Below, one piece after another: positions 1-8,030 of a stretch of DNA of 40,291 nt. This DNA is from Planctomycetes bacterium GWF2_50_10. Lineage in GTDB: Bacteria; Planctomycetota; Phycisphaerae; Sedimentisphaerales; GWF2-50-10. Location of the stretch: positions 1-40,291 of the forward strand of contig MHYB01000014.1 in the NCBI GenBank assembly GCA_001824635.1, in the 5' to 3' direction. The first letter of the stretch is position 1. Every line of letters starts with the position of its first letter. Under the pieces are notes generated by a model, which ran no database searches, was not told the origin of the DNA, and saw only the letters and a program-made list of their open reading frames with translations. The translations under genes and the position numbers were made by a program.

Positions 1-645
1 GAAGTCTTTGACGTTCTTATCAAGCTTTTGCATTTCATCAGATGTGACATAGGGCGGGTTTGATACGATCAGATCAAAGGCTGCTGCGTCAAGCTGCTTT
101 ATAACTGGTTCAAAGAGATCGCCGCAGAGCAGGCTTATGCGGTCCGTCAATTTATGTGTTTCGACATTTTTAGCTGCTATGGCAAGGGCGGCATCTGAAA
201 TGTCTGTCGCGACTATTTTCGCGGAAGCGCAACCCTTTGCGATCGCTACGGCGATGCATCCGCAGCCGGTGCATAAGTCGAGCATGTGCTGGTCGCCGGG
301 GCGGGCGCGGAGAAATTCAATCGCGCGTTTGACAAGCAATTCGGTTTCGGGCCTTGGTATCAGGCAAGCGGGGCTTACGGACATGGTGAGCGAATAGAAT
401 TCGGTCTGGCCGACGAGATAGGCGATAGGTTCGGATTCTGCGCCGCGTTTTACAAGTGCGCGGAGTGAATCGAGCTTGTCGGGCTCGACGGGCTTATCGA
501 AATGCATGTAGAGTTCTATTCGCTTCATGCCAAGAACATGGGCAAGGAGCATCTCGGCGCTGAATCGGGGGGCGTCGATGTTTTTCGCCTTGAAATAATC
601 GGTCATCCAGTTGAGGAGCTTTTGAATTGTCCAGATGTCTGCCAT
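1..645 (-). CDS. prmC: Peptide chain release factor glutamine methyltransferase (PrmC/HemK), C-terminus cut by window edge
   Basis: PrmC methylates the glutamine of the GGQ motif in release factors RF1 and RF2, using S-adenosylmethionine, in the cytoplasm. The visible 215 residues start at the ATG at 645-643 (MADIWTIQKLLNWM) and include the N-terminal helical substrate-binding part. A glycine-rich SAM-binding loop reads LDLCTGCGCIAVAIA, and the family's catalytic NPPY motif is at residues 196-199. Family members are about 280 residues long, so roughly 65 residues lie beyond the left edge. The start is 7 bp after the asnS stop, so it is the last visible gene of a minus-strand translation cluster. 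The SAM loop reads TGCGC where TGSGA is common, a mild variation. N-methyltransferases of other specificity share NPPY, but the length and the N-terminal domain favour PrmC. Confidence 0.93.
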   Translation of the reverse strand, partial: MADIWTIQKLLNWMTDYFKAKNIDAPRFSAEMLLAHVLGMKRIELYMHFDKPVEPDKLDSLRALVKRGAESEPIAYLVGQTEFYSLTMSVSPACLIPRPETELLVKRAIEFLRARPGDQHMLDLCTGCGCIAVAIAKGCASAKIVATDISDAALAIAAKNVETHKLTDRISLLCGDLFEPVIKQLDAAAFDLIVSNPPYVTSDEMQKLDKNVKDF

Positions 646-652
646 TTTTTAC

Positions 653-2164
653 TCAGATCACAACCTTATCCATCATTCGGGGAAATGCGATGCATTGGCG
701 GATGTGCTTTTCGCCGGTGAGCCATGCGACGGTTCGTTCGACGCCAAGACCAAATCCGCCGTGGGGCACCGAGCCGTATTTGCGGAGGTCGAGGTACCAG
801 TCGTAGCCTTCGGGGTTATAGCCTTCGTGCTTTATACGTTCGATGAGCCTGTCATATTCGTCTTCGCGAACTGAGCCGCCGATGATCTCGCCAAAGCCAG
901 CCGGGGCGAGGCAGTCGAAATTCTCGACGACCTTGTCGTTTGTGCGGTCGGTGCGCATGTAGAAGGCTTTTGCGTCTTTTGGGTAATGCGTTACGAAAAC
1001 TGGTTTATCGTGCATGAGCGAGATTATGGTTTCATCCGAGCCGCCCAGGTCTTTGCCCCAGCGGAAATCGGCTGCCAAGACGGCGTGCTTGGGATTGTTT
1101 TCTATCCTGGCGTTTAACTCTTCAAGCTCAGTGCGAAGGTCTATTATTTCGGCGGCGGCCTTATCCTTTTGCCATTGTTTAGAGGACTGGCCGGCGACTA
1201 ATGCCTCAAGTTCAGCGATCTTATCTTCCATGTTCTTGCGCTGGGCCTGGAATTCCTGGAGCTGCTTTGCGAGGAATTCCTGCGTGCGCGGGCCGGTGAG
1301 TATTTCAACTGCCTGCGTGTATGTGAGACGGACGAATGGCGGTTTTATTTTTTCCAAAGACGGTATATCGGCACCGAGGAATTCAAGTTCTGCACGATTA
1401 TCGGCAAGGACGCGGGCAGCGATGGAGCTTACGAAATTTTCGGCGATCTCAAGCAATCCCGGCAAATCAATATAGGCCACCTCAGGTTCAACCATCCAGA
1501 ATTCGGTGAGATGGCGGCGGGTCTTGCTTTTTTCGGCACGAAAGGTCGGGCCGAAGCAATACACTTTGCCATACGCCATAGCGGCGGATTCGAGGTACAA
1601 CTGGCCTGTCTGGGCAAGGTGCAGCGGCCGGCCGAAATAATCGACTTCAAAAAGTGTCTGCTCGCCTTCGCCGGCGATGGTTGTGAATATCGGGGTATCG
1701 ATGAGCGTAAAGCCGTTATCATTGAAGAATCTGCGTATGGCATCAATGACAGTGTGACGCACCTTTCCGATGCACCACTGCCGCTGTGAACGCAAATGCA
1801 GGTGGCGATGCTTCATCAGAAAATCTATGCCGTGGGATTTGGGAGTAATCGGATAATCGGTTGTTGGGCATACAATAGCGGCATCGGTTGCGGCAAGTTC
1901 GTAACCGCCGATGCTGCGGGGTTCTGCGCGGACTAGCCCGGAGATCATCATGGATGATTCCTGGCCGAGCCTTGAGAGTTGATCGAAAATCTCCGGGTTG
2001 AATGACGTCTTTTCGATAACGCACTGGCAAAGGCCAGAGCCGTCGCGAATGACGATAAATATAAGCTTGCCCGACGAGCGGTTTTGATATACCCAGCCTT
2101 TGAGGAGCACTTCGCTGCCGATGTGATCTTTTAGCTGTGAAATTCGGACGTGATTGTTTGTCAT
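653..2164 (-). CDS. asnS: Asparaginyl-tRNA synthetase with a coiled-coil insertion
   Basis: Class IIb aminoacyl-tRNA synthetase charging tRNA-Asn with asparagine. The N-terminal OB-fold anticodon-binding domain spans about residues 1-105 (VLLKGWVYQNRSSGKLIFIVIRD). Class II motif 2 is near 208-228 (FRAEKSKTRRHLTEFWMVEPE region), and motif 3 is near the C-terminus (GGFGLGVERTVAW). The YPKDAKAFYMR stretch is typical of AsnRS rather than AspRS. The protein is 503 residues, longer than the usual 430-470. The surplus is a charged Lys/Glu/Gln/Leu-rich segment at about 294-362, between motifs 2 and 3, that looks like a coiled coil. The start ATG is one base after the stop of the upstream small membrane protein, which suggests translational coupling. 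Confidence 0.96.
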   Translation of the reverse strand: MTNNHVRISQLKDHIGSEVLLKGWVYQNRSSGKLIFIVIRDGSGLCQCVIEKTSFNPEIFDQLSRLGQESSMMISGLVRAEPRSIGGYELAATDAAIVCPTTDYPITPKSHGIDFLMKHRHLHLRSQRQWCIGKVRHTVIDAIRRFFNDNGFTLIDTPIFTTIAGEGEQTLFEVDYFGRPLHLAQTGQLYLESAAMAYGKVYCFGPTFRAEKSKTRRHLTEFWMVEPEVAYIDLPGLLEIAENFVSSIAARVLADNRAELEFLGADIPSLEKIKPPFVRLTYTQAVEILTGPRTQEFLAKQLQEFQAQRKNMEDKIAELEALVAGQSSKQWQKDKAAAEIIDLRTELEELNARIENNPKHAVLAADFRWGKDLGGSDETIISLMHDKPVFVTHYPKDAKAFYMRTDRTNDKVVENFDCLAPAGFGEIIGGSVREDEYDRLIERIKHEGYNPEGYDWYLDLRKYGSVPHGGFGLGVERTVAWLTGEKHIRQCIAFPRMMDKVVI

Positions 2165-2165
2165 A

Positions 2166-2417
2166 TCAATGCTCTTGATTTTGAGTTTTGGTCTTGTTAT
2201 CGGTGAATCGCGCGACCATTTCGGATTTGAGTTCGGTTACGCGGTGCTCAATAAATGCAAGTGTTGCGGTGGCAATAAGAAAAATCGTTGCTACGGCATC
2301 GGAGAGGCTTTGCTGTTGGATGGCGAATGCACCTGTAGCCAGTGCGCACAGGCCCAGTACGCAAGTGAGGCCGAAAAGATATTTGCTGCGTTTTTTGAGA
2401 TGCTGTGTTTCTTCCAT
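2166..2417 (-). CDS. Small membrane protein with two predicted helices, function unknown
   Basis: This 83-residue protein is not recognised. A basic, polar N-terminus (MEETQHLKKRSKY) precedes a hydrophobic stretch at about residues 13-33 and a second at about 40-57. A polar C-terminal tail follows (TELKSEMVARFTDNKTKTQ). This predicts a two-helix inner-membrane hairpin with a cytoplasmic or coiled tail. It lies between the PspC-domain gene (17 bp upstream) and asnS (1 bp downstream) on the same strand, so it is very probably co-transcribed with both. The tight coupling to asnS is the main support that it is a real gene. No enzyme motif, metal site or signal peptidase site is visible. Confidence 0.72.
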   Translation of the reverse strand: MEETQHLKKRSKYLFGLTCVLGLCALATGAFAIQQQSLSDAVATIFLIATATLAFIEHRVTELKSEMVARFTDNKTKTQNQEH

Positions 2418-2434
2418 GAATCACCATTTAGATA

Positions 2435-2656
2435 TTAGATTTTCGGTTGGAGAGTATCATCCGTTTCGCCGGGTCTTAACGGGATAATAAGCCAGGCGAG
2501 CAAATAGATCAGGATTCCCGGCACGATGGCGGTAAATACCGAAATGATCACCCAGGCAAGCCTGACGAGGGTAGGGTCTATTCCGTATGATTCGCCTATG
2601 CCTCCGCAGACGCCAAGAAGTTTTCGCTCAGTGCGGGAAAGATATAATTTTTTCAC
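2435..2656 (-). CDS. PspC-domain small membrane protein
   Basis: A 73-residue protein made almost wholly of a PspC domain: KKLYLSRTERKLLGVCGGIGE, then YGIDPTLVRLAWVI, then a hydrophobic helix ending in LLAWLIIPLRP. PspC proteins are inner-membrane proteins; in enterobacteria PspC takes part in the phage-shock (envelope stress) response, but many stand-alone copies have no assigned role. I chose the GTG at 2656-2654 because an AAGGAG ribosome-binding site lies about 6 bases before it. An upstream in-frame ATG at 2683 has no such site and would add nine residues. It sits 71 bp downstream of glyS and 17 bp upstream of the next membrane protein on the same strand. No pspA or pspF homologue is in the window. 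Confidence 0.88.
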   Translation of the reverse strand: MKKLYLSRTERKLLGVCGGIGESYGIDPTLVRLAWVIISVFTAIVPGILIYLLAWLIIPLRPGETDDTLQPKI

Positions 2657-2727
2657 GGCAATCTCCTTTCGCAGCAACGGCATAATCTGCTATAACTGAT
2701 TTTCGGTATAACATAGCCCGTTGTCAA

Positions 2728-4191
2728 TCAGATATCGAGCTTTTCCCGCATGTAGGTGAGCACCTGGTCTTTTGAAATCCTATCCTGCTTCATGGAATCA
2801 CGTTCCCGGATGGTTACTGTGCCATCTTCTTTGGTCTGCCCGTCAATGGTTACGCAATAAGGCGTACCGGCTTCATCCTGTCTGCGGTAGCGGCGGCCGA
2901 CGGCGCTCTTTTCGTCATACATGCAGTTGAAATATTTTTTAAGATGGTTGTACATAGCCGTGCCGATCTCGGGGAGACCATCCTTTTTCACCAGCGGGAA
3001 TATGCCCAGCTTTATAGGCGCAAGTGATGGGTGGAATCGCAGCACGGAACGGGTTTCACCGTTTGCCTCATCTTCATCATAGGCATCGACGAGAAATGCC
3101 AGCGTGCTTCGGTCAATGCCGGCGCTTGGCTCGATAACGTAAGGAATGTACCGCTTTTTCTTTTCATCGTCGAAATACGAAAGCGGGCCTTTCTCGTAAT
3201 CCTCGGCTTCGGGGGCGAGTTTGGCTTTTAAGGTATCTTTGCCGTTTTCGTACCATGAGTTGATGGTGCGCATGCCTCGCTGATGCTGACGAAGATCATA
3301 ATCGGTGCGGTTTGCGATGCCTTCAAGCTCCTGCCAATCGCCTGAGCCGAAGGGGAATTTGTATTCGACATCCACGCAGCCTTTTGCGTAATGAGCTAGT
3401 TCGTCGCGGTCATGTTCGCGGAGGCGAAGATTGTCTTTTTTAATGCCGAGGTTAAGGTACCAGTTGAAACGCTCTTCTTTCCAGTGCGACCACCATTGTT
3501 CGTCGGTGCCTGGTTCGCAGAAGAATTCGATCTCCGCCTGCTCAAATTCGCGTGTGCGGAAAATGAAGGCTTTTGTTGTTACTTCATTGCGAAAGCTCTT
3601 GCCGGTCTGGGCGATACCGAATGGTACTTTAATGCGGGTTGTTTGGAGGACGTTTGCGAAGTTGGCGAAAATTCCCTGTGCGGTTTCGGGACGGAGCCAA
3701 ACGGTCATGGAATCTTCGGCATTGGCTCCCATCTGGGTTTCAAACATTAGTTTGAAAGCCATAGGTTCGCCGAACTGGCCGATCGTGCCGCAGGATGGGC
3801 AGATTTTTTTACCGAGATTTGACGCTTCGGCCTGTGCTACCTCGAGTTTGACGTGCTCAATATTCTCCGGAGCGTCAGCGAGGTGATCGACCCTGGTGCG
3901 GGTATTGCATTTTTTGCAGACGGTAACAAGGTCGGCGAATTTATCGGCATGGCCGGAAGCCTTCCATGCGAGTGGGTGCATGAGGATGCTACAATCCAGG
4001 CCGACGACGTCGTCCCTCATCTGCACGACAGCTTTCCACCAGGCATTGCGGACATTGCGTTTTAGTTCTGAGCCAAGCGGGCCGTAGTCATAACAACTGG
4101 CCAGGCCGCCATATATTTCGCTTGATTGAAATATGAACCCCCTGCGCTTGCATAATGATACGATGTCATCAAGTTTTGTAATCTTCGCCAT
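2728..4191 (-). CDS. glyS: Glycyl-tRNA synthetase, single-chain dimeric type
   Basis: Charges tRNA-Gly with glycine. The 487-residue protein is the eukaryote/archaea-like homodimeric form (GlyQS type), not the two-subunit alpha/beta form of E. coli. The N-terminal stretch KRRGFIFQSSEIYGGLASCYDYGPLGSELK is typical, followed by the class II core with FRNEVTTKAFIFRTREFEQAE as motif 2. A C-terminal anticodon-binding domain starts near residue 390 (LAPIKLGIFPLVKKDGLPE). Cysteine pairs at CKKC and CPSCG in the insertion after motif 1 resemble a zinc-ribbon segment seen in several bacterial members. The ATG at 4191 is preceded by only a weak ribosome-binding site. It leads a minus-strand series with the PspC-domain gene, asnS and prmC, so two synthetases and a termination factor modifier are grouped. 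Confidence 0.96.
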   Translation of the reverse strand: MAKITKLDDIVSLCKRRGFIFQSSEIYGGLASCYDYGPLGSELKRNVRNAWWKAVVQMRDDVVGLDCSILMHPLAWKASGHADKFADLVTVCKKCNTRTRVDHLADAPENIEHVKLEVAQAEASNLGKKICPSCGTIGQFGEPMAFKLMFETQMGANAEDSMTVWLRPETAQGIFANFANVLQTTRIKVPFGIAQTGKSFRNEVTTKAFIFRTREFEQAEIEFFCEPGTDEQWWSHWKEERFNWYLNLGIKKDNLRLREHDRDELAHYAKGCVDVEYKFPFGSGDWQELEGIANRTDYDLRQHQRGMRTINSWYENGKDTLKAKLAPEAEDYEKGPLSYFDDEKKKRYIPYVIEPSAGIDRSTLAFLVDAYDEDEANGETRSVLRFHPSLAPIKLGIFPLVKKDGLPEIGTAMYNHLKKYFNCMYDEKSAVGRRYRRQDEAGTPYCVTIDGQTKEDGTVTIRERDSMKQDRISKDQVLTYMREKLDI

Positions 4192-4285
4192 TTTGTGTCC
4201 CGGTAAAGCTATTTAAACAAAAAAGTGTCCACAATGCTCAAACTTTATATTATAGCTGCGATTATAGTAAAAACAAGCACGGAGC

Positions 4286-4470
4286 TTAGAGCGTCTAACA
4301 AAATGCCTCTGCATTCGAGCGGCTTGTTTTTTGCCCGGCTGCGTTGGCCGAACCAAAAATCGTCCTTGATGTAGCGGCAGCTACACCTGCGGCGATTTTG
4401 TCTCGCCCGCCTTGCCGGACAAAAAACCGCTCGCTCTCGGTGCTTAGAGTCATTTTGTTAGAAGCTCTTA
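4286..4470. repeat. Long imperfect palindrome of about 185 bp (MITE-like or giant hairpin)
   Basis: The two halves are reverse complements around a centre at about 4377/4378. Matching blocks include TAACAAAATG (4296-4305) with CATTTTGTTA (4451-4460), a GAGCGG..GTTTTTTG block near 4317-4333 with CAAAAAACCGCTC near 4421-4433, AAAATCG with CGATTTT, and a perfect apical stem TGTAGC (4370-4375) / GCTACA (4380-4385). All pairs share the same centre, so this is one structure and not several chance hairpins. It contains no transposase. It could be a miniature inverted-repeat element, a large intergenic repeat, or an RNA hairpin upstream of the chemoreceptor gene. Copy number elsewhere in the genome is not visible from here. 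Confidence 0.8.
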
Positions 4471-4488
4471 GGTTATCGGGCCAGTGGT

Positions 4489-4512
4489 CGGCCAAGTTTG
4501 GCAAACTGGCCG
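4489..4512. promoter_or_regulatory. Inverted repeat upstream of the chemoreceptor gene
   Basis: CGGCCAAGTTT is followed by GGC and then AAACTGGCCG, giving a near-perfect stem with one unpaired A. It lies about 110 bp before the chemoreceptor start and just outside the long palindrome, with a different centre. It could be an operator or a transcript hairpin. No regulator is encoded nearby to name as its partner. Confidence 0.4.
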
Positions 4513-4620
4513 AATTTAGAAAAGTTTTGCCCAATTCCAAAAGCAGTAAAGAAGCTGGTCACTTTATAAGCCGATACAGACTTGATGAACGGTTTTTTGT
4601 GAATTTTGAGAGGCGAACCT

Positions 4621-7470
4621 ATGATTTTTAATAGACTTACGCTTTCGAAGCGACTGATTATAATAAGTATCGGTTTAGTCGTTATTCCTTTGGTTACTAT
4701 TACCTTGCATGTTCGATACCTGTTCAATGACATGAGCGATGTCAGTACGCAGAAGTCGGGCAAGGCAATTGAGCAGCAGGCGATAGAATCTCTGCAGATT
4801 GCCGCTGTTAATGAACGTAAGTACATTGAAAATCTTATAGTCCGTGGAGAAACTGATGCGCAGCAGCTTTCGGGCAGTTCCAATCTGGCTTCTCTGCTAG
4901 CATCTAATGCAGGCTCCAACGAAATTTGGAATTCTATTGCGCTCAAGGAAGTAAGCAGACTTCTTGAAGGCATAAATAACACTTGTGTCGCACAGCAAAA
5001 ATTGCTGGAAAGTACTGTTGGACATAATCTTTGTGTTGCCGATGAAATACTCAAAAGCCGGGGCCAAGTGAGCCTTTCGGGCCAAAATTTGAACTGGAAG
5101 GCAGTAAATCAGCTTACAAAGGAGCAGACGACCATTAAATTGCCGGCGCTGCAGGTGGGAACCGAAATTCTCGAGCAGAATTACGATTTCCAAAAGCCCA
5201 GTCCGGTTGTGGACAAAGTATCGCAGCTTGTCGGCGGAACATGCACGCTATTTCAGCGGATCAATGAAGCGGGCGACATGCTTCGTGTAGCGACAAATGT
5301 AAAGCAGGTCGATACAAGTCGCGCGATAGGTACGTTCATCCCGGCCATCGACCCTGATAATAAGAAAAATCCTGTAATCGAAACCGTACTTGGCGGCAAG
5401 ATTTTCCAGGGACGGGCATTTGTGGTCGATTCATGGTGCATCGCGGCCTACAAGCCCATAACAGATGCCAATGACAAGGTGATCGGAATGCTCTATGTAG
5501 GAGTGCGAGAGCAGGATGATAGCGGATTGATAAATACCATAGCGCAAACCAAAATTGGTGAGCACGGCTATCCTTTCATTATAGATTCCAAAGCTGTTTT
5601 GCAGATGCATCCGCGCGGGGACCTGGTGGGCAAGAACATTGTCGCAGATCTTAAATTAGATGCTTTCGGCGAAGTAGTGCAGAAAAAGAGTGTCGGACAG
5701 ATAGGCCAGATTTCATATGAATTCGAGGGCAAACAAAAATTTGTTCTATATACATATTTTAAGCCATGGGATTGGATAATCTGTGGCAGCGGTTACTGGA
5801 GTGATCTTTCAGTTGAAGCTGCGGCGCTTTCCAAAAAGATGCTGACGGATGAAATGATCAGGCTCGCAGCGACTTCCACCACTGAAGTAAACGGCAAGAA
5901 CCTTCCTATATACAGCCAAATAAGATACATAGACGAAACCGGGCAGGAAATTATAAACATAACCGATGGCAAGGTAGTTTCGCAACTGAAGGACAAAAGT
6001 GCAACGGCATGGTTCCAGGAAGGAGCCAAAGCCCGGCAGGGCAGGGTTTATTATGCCCCGATCGAGATCGCAGCCAACACAGGCAAGGCTGAAATGAGGA
6101 TAGTTTGTCCAATATGGATGGACGACAAACTTAAGGGAATGACTGTATTGGGCATGAACTGGGATATCACGCGAGAACTTCTGGCGGGTCACAAAATTGC
6201 TTCAACTGGTTATCCTTTTATAATAAATGAAAACGGCTTGATCCTGACGCACCCTAAATACAGCTTGATTGATAATGTAAATCTCTGCGATAAACAGTAC
6301 GGTGAACTTGCCGAACTTGTCGAAAACAGAATAGTAAAAGGCATGTCAGGAAATGCAAAATACGTCTTCGAGGGTGTAGAAAAGCTCAGCGCTTTTGAAC
6401 CGCTTCGTGTGGGACAGAATCGCTATTCCTTAGTCGTCACGGCGCCGGTTAAGGAGGCGCTTGTGGCGGTTATGCAGATCAGGGACAATTTGCGTAAGCA
6501 GGCATCCAATGCGATGCTAGGGCTTATCCCGCTGGTTCTTGTGCTCTCCGCACTTGGTTGCCTGGTCGGATATTGGCTTAGCCAGACGATATCAAATCCG
6601 CTCAAGAAGACAATAGAAAACCTTACAGCAGAGGCTGGCAATATCATCGGCGCTGCCGCTCAAATGTCGCATGCAAGCCAGGATATAGCCGCCGGTGCAG
6701 GCCAGCAGGCTGCAAACCTGCAGGAAACCAGCGCCAGCATGGAAGAAATAGCAGCTATTACCAAAAAAGCGTCATCCGGCAGCAGTCAGGCAAGCATACT
6801 TGCGGATAAAACTTTGAATGTCGCCGATGCCGGTTCAAGATCTATGAGCCAGATGCAGGGCGCTATGGACCGCATTCAGAAATCATCCACTGAAACATCC
6901 AAGATCATCAAGGTGATCGATGAAATAGCTTTTCAAACTAATCTGCTAGCGCTTAATGCTGCGGTTGAAGCAGCGCGTGCGGGCGAGGCTGGAAAAAGTT
7001 TTGCGGTAGTGGCCCAGGAGGTTCGCAATCTTGCGGGCCGCTGCGCTGGGGCAGCTAAGGATACTGCCGACATAATAGATCGTTCGATAACCGACGCCAA
7101 GCAGGGCGTAGAGATCACCGCGCAAGTTGGAAAACTGCTGGGAGAGATAATTGACGGTTCCAAAGAATCTGCAGCGCTTATAAAGCAAATTGCTGAAGGC
7201 TCATCTATGCAGGTCATTAAAATTGAACAGGTAAATTCGTCTATGGCACAGATGAACAATGTCACGCAGCAAAACAGTGCCTCTGCGGAAGAATCTGCAG
7301 GTGTTTCGCATGAGCTAAATCGCCAAGCCCAGGCAATGAACGAAATAATAGAGCATTTGATAGCACTTATAACAGGCTCGTGTTCCTCCGGCTCATCGGA
7401 TGACAAGGAATTGGTTGGCAAAACTGAGATTGCAGCCGAAATGGAACCGCTCGAACCAGTTAAGGTGTAA
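4621..7470 (+). CDS. Methyl-accepting chemotaxis protein with Cache-type sensor domains
   Basis: A 949-residue transmembrane chemoreceptor that signals to the CheA/CheW array. The first membrane helix is at about residues 10-32. A very large periplasmic region follows to about 630 and resembles Cache modules: a Cache_3/Cache_2-like part (GGTCTLFQRIN, LYVGVREQ), then two segments with the Cache-like phrase GYPFII (IGEHGYPFIID and ASTGYPFIINE). The second helix is at about 630-655. The cytoplasmic signalling domain has the conserved tip IDEIAFQTNLLALNAAVEAA near 766-785, followed by FAVVAQEVRNLAGR. Only a short remnant of HAMP sequence (ISNPLKKTIENL) follows the second helix. The ATG at 4621 is preferred because AGAGG stands about 7 bases upstream; an earlier in-frame TTG adds five residues without support. 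There is no C-terminal CheR-binding pentapeptide, and no other che gene is nearby. The ligand is unknown; small organic acids or amino acids are usual for Cache receptors. Confidence 0.93.
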   Translation: MIFNRLTLSKRLIIISIGLVVIPLVTITLHVRYLFNDMSDVSTQKSGKAIEQQAIESLQIAAVNERKYIENLIVRGETDAQQLSGSSNLASLLASNAGSNEIWNSIALKEVSRLLEGINNTCVAQQKLLESTVGHNLCVADEILKSRGQVSLSGQNLNWKAVNQLTKEQTTIKLPALQVGTEILEQNYDFQKPSPVVDKVSQLVGGTCTLFQRINEAGDMLRVATNVKQVDTSRAIGTFIPAIDPDNKKNPVIETVLGGKIFQGRAFVVDSWCIAAYKPITDANDKVIGMLYVGVREQDDSGLINTIAQTKIGEHGYPFIIDSKAVLQMHPRGDLVGKNIVADLKLDAFGEVVQKKSVGQIGQISYEFEGKQKFVLYTYFKPWDWIICGSGYWSDLSVEAAALSKKMLTDEMIRLAATSTTEVNGKNLPIYSQIRYIDETGQEIINITDGKVVSQLKDKSATAWFQEGAKARQGRVYYAPIEIAANTGKAEMRIVCPIWMDDKLKGMTVLGMNWDITRELLAGHKIASTGYPFIINENGLILTHPKYSLIDNVNLCDKQYGELAELVENRIVKGMSGNAKYVFEGVEKLSAFEPLRVGQNRYSLVVTAPVKEALVAVMQIRDNLRKQASNAMLGLIPLVLVLSALGCLVGYWLSQTISNPLKKTIENLTAEAGNIIGAAAQMSHASQDIAAGAGQQAANLQETSASMEEIAAITKKASSGSSQASILADKTLNVADAGSRSMSQMQGAMDRIQKSSTETSKIIKVIDEIAFQTNLLALNAAVEAARAGEAGKSFAVVAQEVRNLAGRCAGAAKDTADIIDRSITDAKQGVEITAQVGKLLGEIIDGSKESAALIKQIAEGSSMQVIKIEQVNSSMAQMNNVTQQNSASAEESAGVSHELNRQAQAMNEIIEHLIALITGSCSSGSSDDKELVGKTEIAAEMEPLEPVKV

Positions 7471-7480
7471 GCAGCGCAAT

Positions 7481-7511
7481 AAAAAAGGGACTTGTTTGAA
7501 GTCCCTTTTTT
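7481..7511. terminator. Bidirectional intrinsic terminator
   Basis: A perfect 13-bp stem, AAAAAAGGGACTT and AAGTCCCTTTTTT, encloses a 5-base loop GTTTG. A-tracts and T-tracts on the two sides make it work in both directions. It sits between the convergent chemoreceptor gene (ends 7470) and the zinc-ribbon gene (ends 7530), so it probably serves both. Confidence 0.93.
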
Positions 7512-7529
7512 AATTTAAGGCGAAAAAAG

Positions 7530-7961
7530 TTATTTTGACTTTTTCATTTCTTCTTCGATCGGACTGAATTTGCATTCCGGACACCTGTCGGTGTAATCAT
7601 TTGACTGCTGTCCCATCATCATCGGATTGGGCGGGATGAATACGTTTTGACACTTGGGGCATTCATTGGCAATCACGGCAGTTTTCTGGTTGCAGAATTT
7701 ACAATTTACGGGAGTTGGGCCCATCATCATCATCATGGGATTAGCACCGTCAGTTTGCATTAGTTTGCCGTAATCATCATAGGAGATTTTAAAAGCCTTG
7801 TCACATTTCGGGTTAGTGCAAAGCAGCACCATCCTATCGGAACCGCTGGCACCTCCGGATGAGCCGAACATGTCTTTGAAAGTAGTAAAGTACAGGATTA
7901 TGCCTGCTACAAGCAAGCACCCCACGGCTGCGCCGATCTTGGCATTATTGGACAACTGCAT
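7530..7961 (-). CDS. Membrane-anchored zinc-ribbon-like protein, function unknown
   Basis: A 143-residue protein with one N-terminal membrane helix (about residues 9-27, IGAAVGCLLVAGIILYFTTF) and a cysteine-rich soluble part. Four cysteine pairs are visible: CTNPKC, CKFC, CPKC and CPEC. They are spaced so that two zinc-ribbon folds could form. Methionine-rich patches (PMMMMMGP and PPNPMMMGQQ) lie between the pairs, which is unusual. No catalytic motif is seen. It has its own strong promoter (7994-8022), a good GGAGG ribosome-binding site just before the ATG at 7961, and a terminator after it, so it is probably a single-gene unit. A metal-binding or redox role at the membrane is possible but unproven. 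Confidence 0.8.
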   Translation of the reverse strand: MQLSNNAKIGAAVGCLLVAGIILYFTTFKDMFGSSGGASGSDRMVLLCTNPKCDKAFKISYDDYGKLMQTDGANPMMMMMGPTPVNCKFCNQKTAVIANECPKCQNVFIPPNPMMMGQQSNDYTDRCPECKFSPIEEEMKKSK

Positions 7962-7993
7962 AGGGCCTCCGAAAAAGTATTAATAATGTTGAA

Positions 7994-8022
7994 AGTATAT
8001 TTAGAAGGGTTTAGAAAGTCAA
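7994..8022 (-). promoter_or_regulatory. Sigma-70-like promoter for the zinc-ribbon gene
   Basis: On the minus strand TTGACT (8022-8017) is followed after exactly 17 bases by TATACT (7999-7994). The predicted start is about 25-30 bases upstream of the ATG at 7961. The match to consensus is strong, and it lies immediately after the end of the preceding gene. Confidence 0.8.
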
Positions 8023-8030
8023 CCACTTCT

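Larger units (their letters stand above)
4192..4620. other. Divergent intergenic region between glyS and the chemoreceptor gene
   Basis: About 430 bp without a convincing gene. It must hold the promoter of glyS on the minus strand and that of the chemoreceptor gene on the plus strand, but I could not pick clear -35/-10 pairs. Its main content is the long palindrome at 4286-4470 and a second inverted repeat at 4489-4512. Open frames on both strands here (about 80-95 codons) follow from the palindrome and lack ribosome-binding sites, so I do not call them genes. Confidence 0.6.

Noticed and set aside
2657..2727. A promoter between glyS and the PspC-domain gene
   Set aside because: A perfect TTGACA is present on the minus strand, but no acceptable -10 box lies 16-18 bases downstream.
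4295..4631. Open frames of 81 and 95 codons on both strands inside the long palindrome
   Set aside because: They are a consequence of the palindromic sequence, lack ribosome-binding sites, and one runs into the chemoreceptor start.
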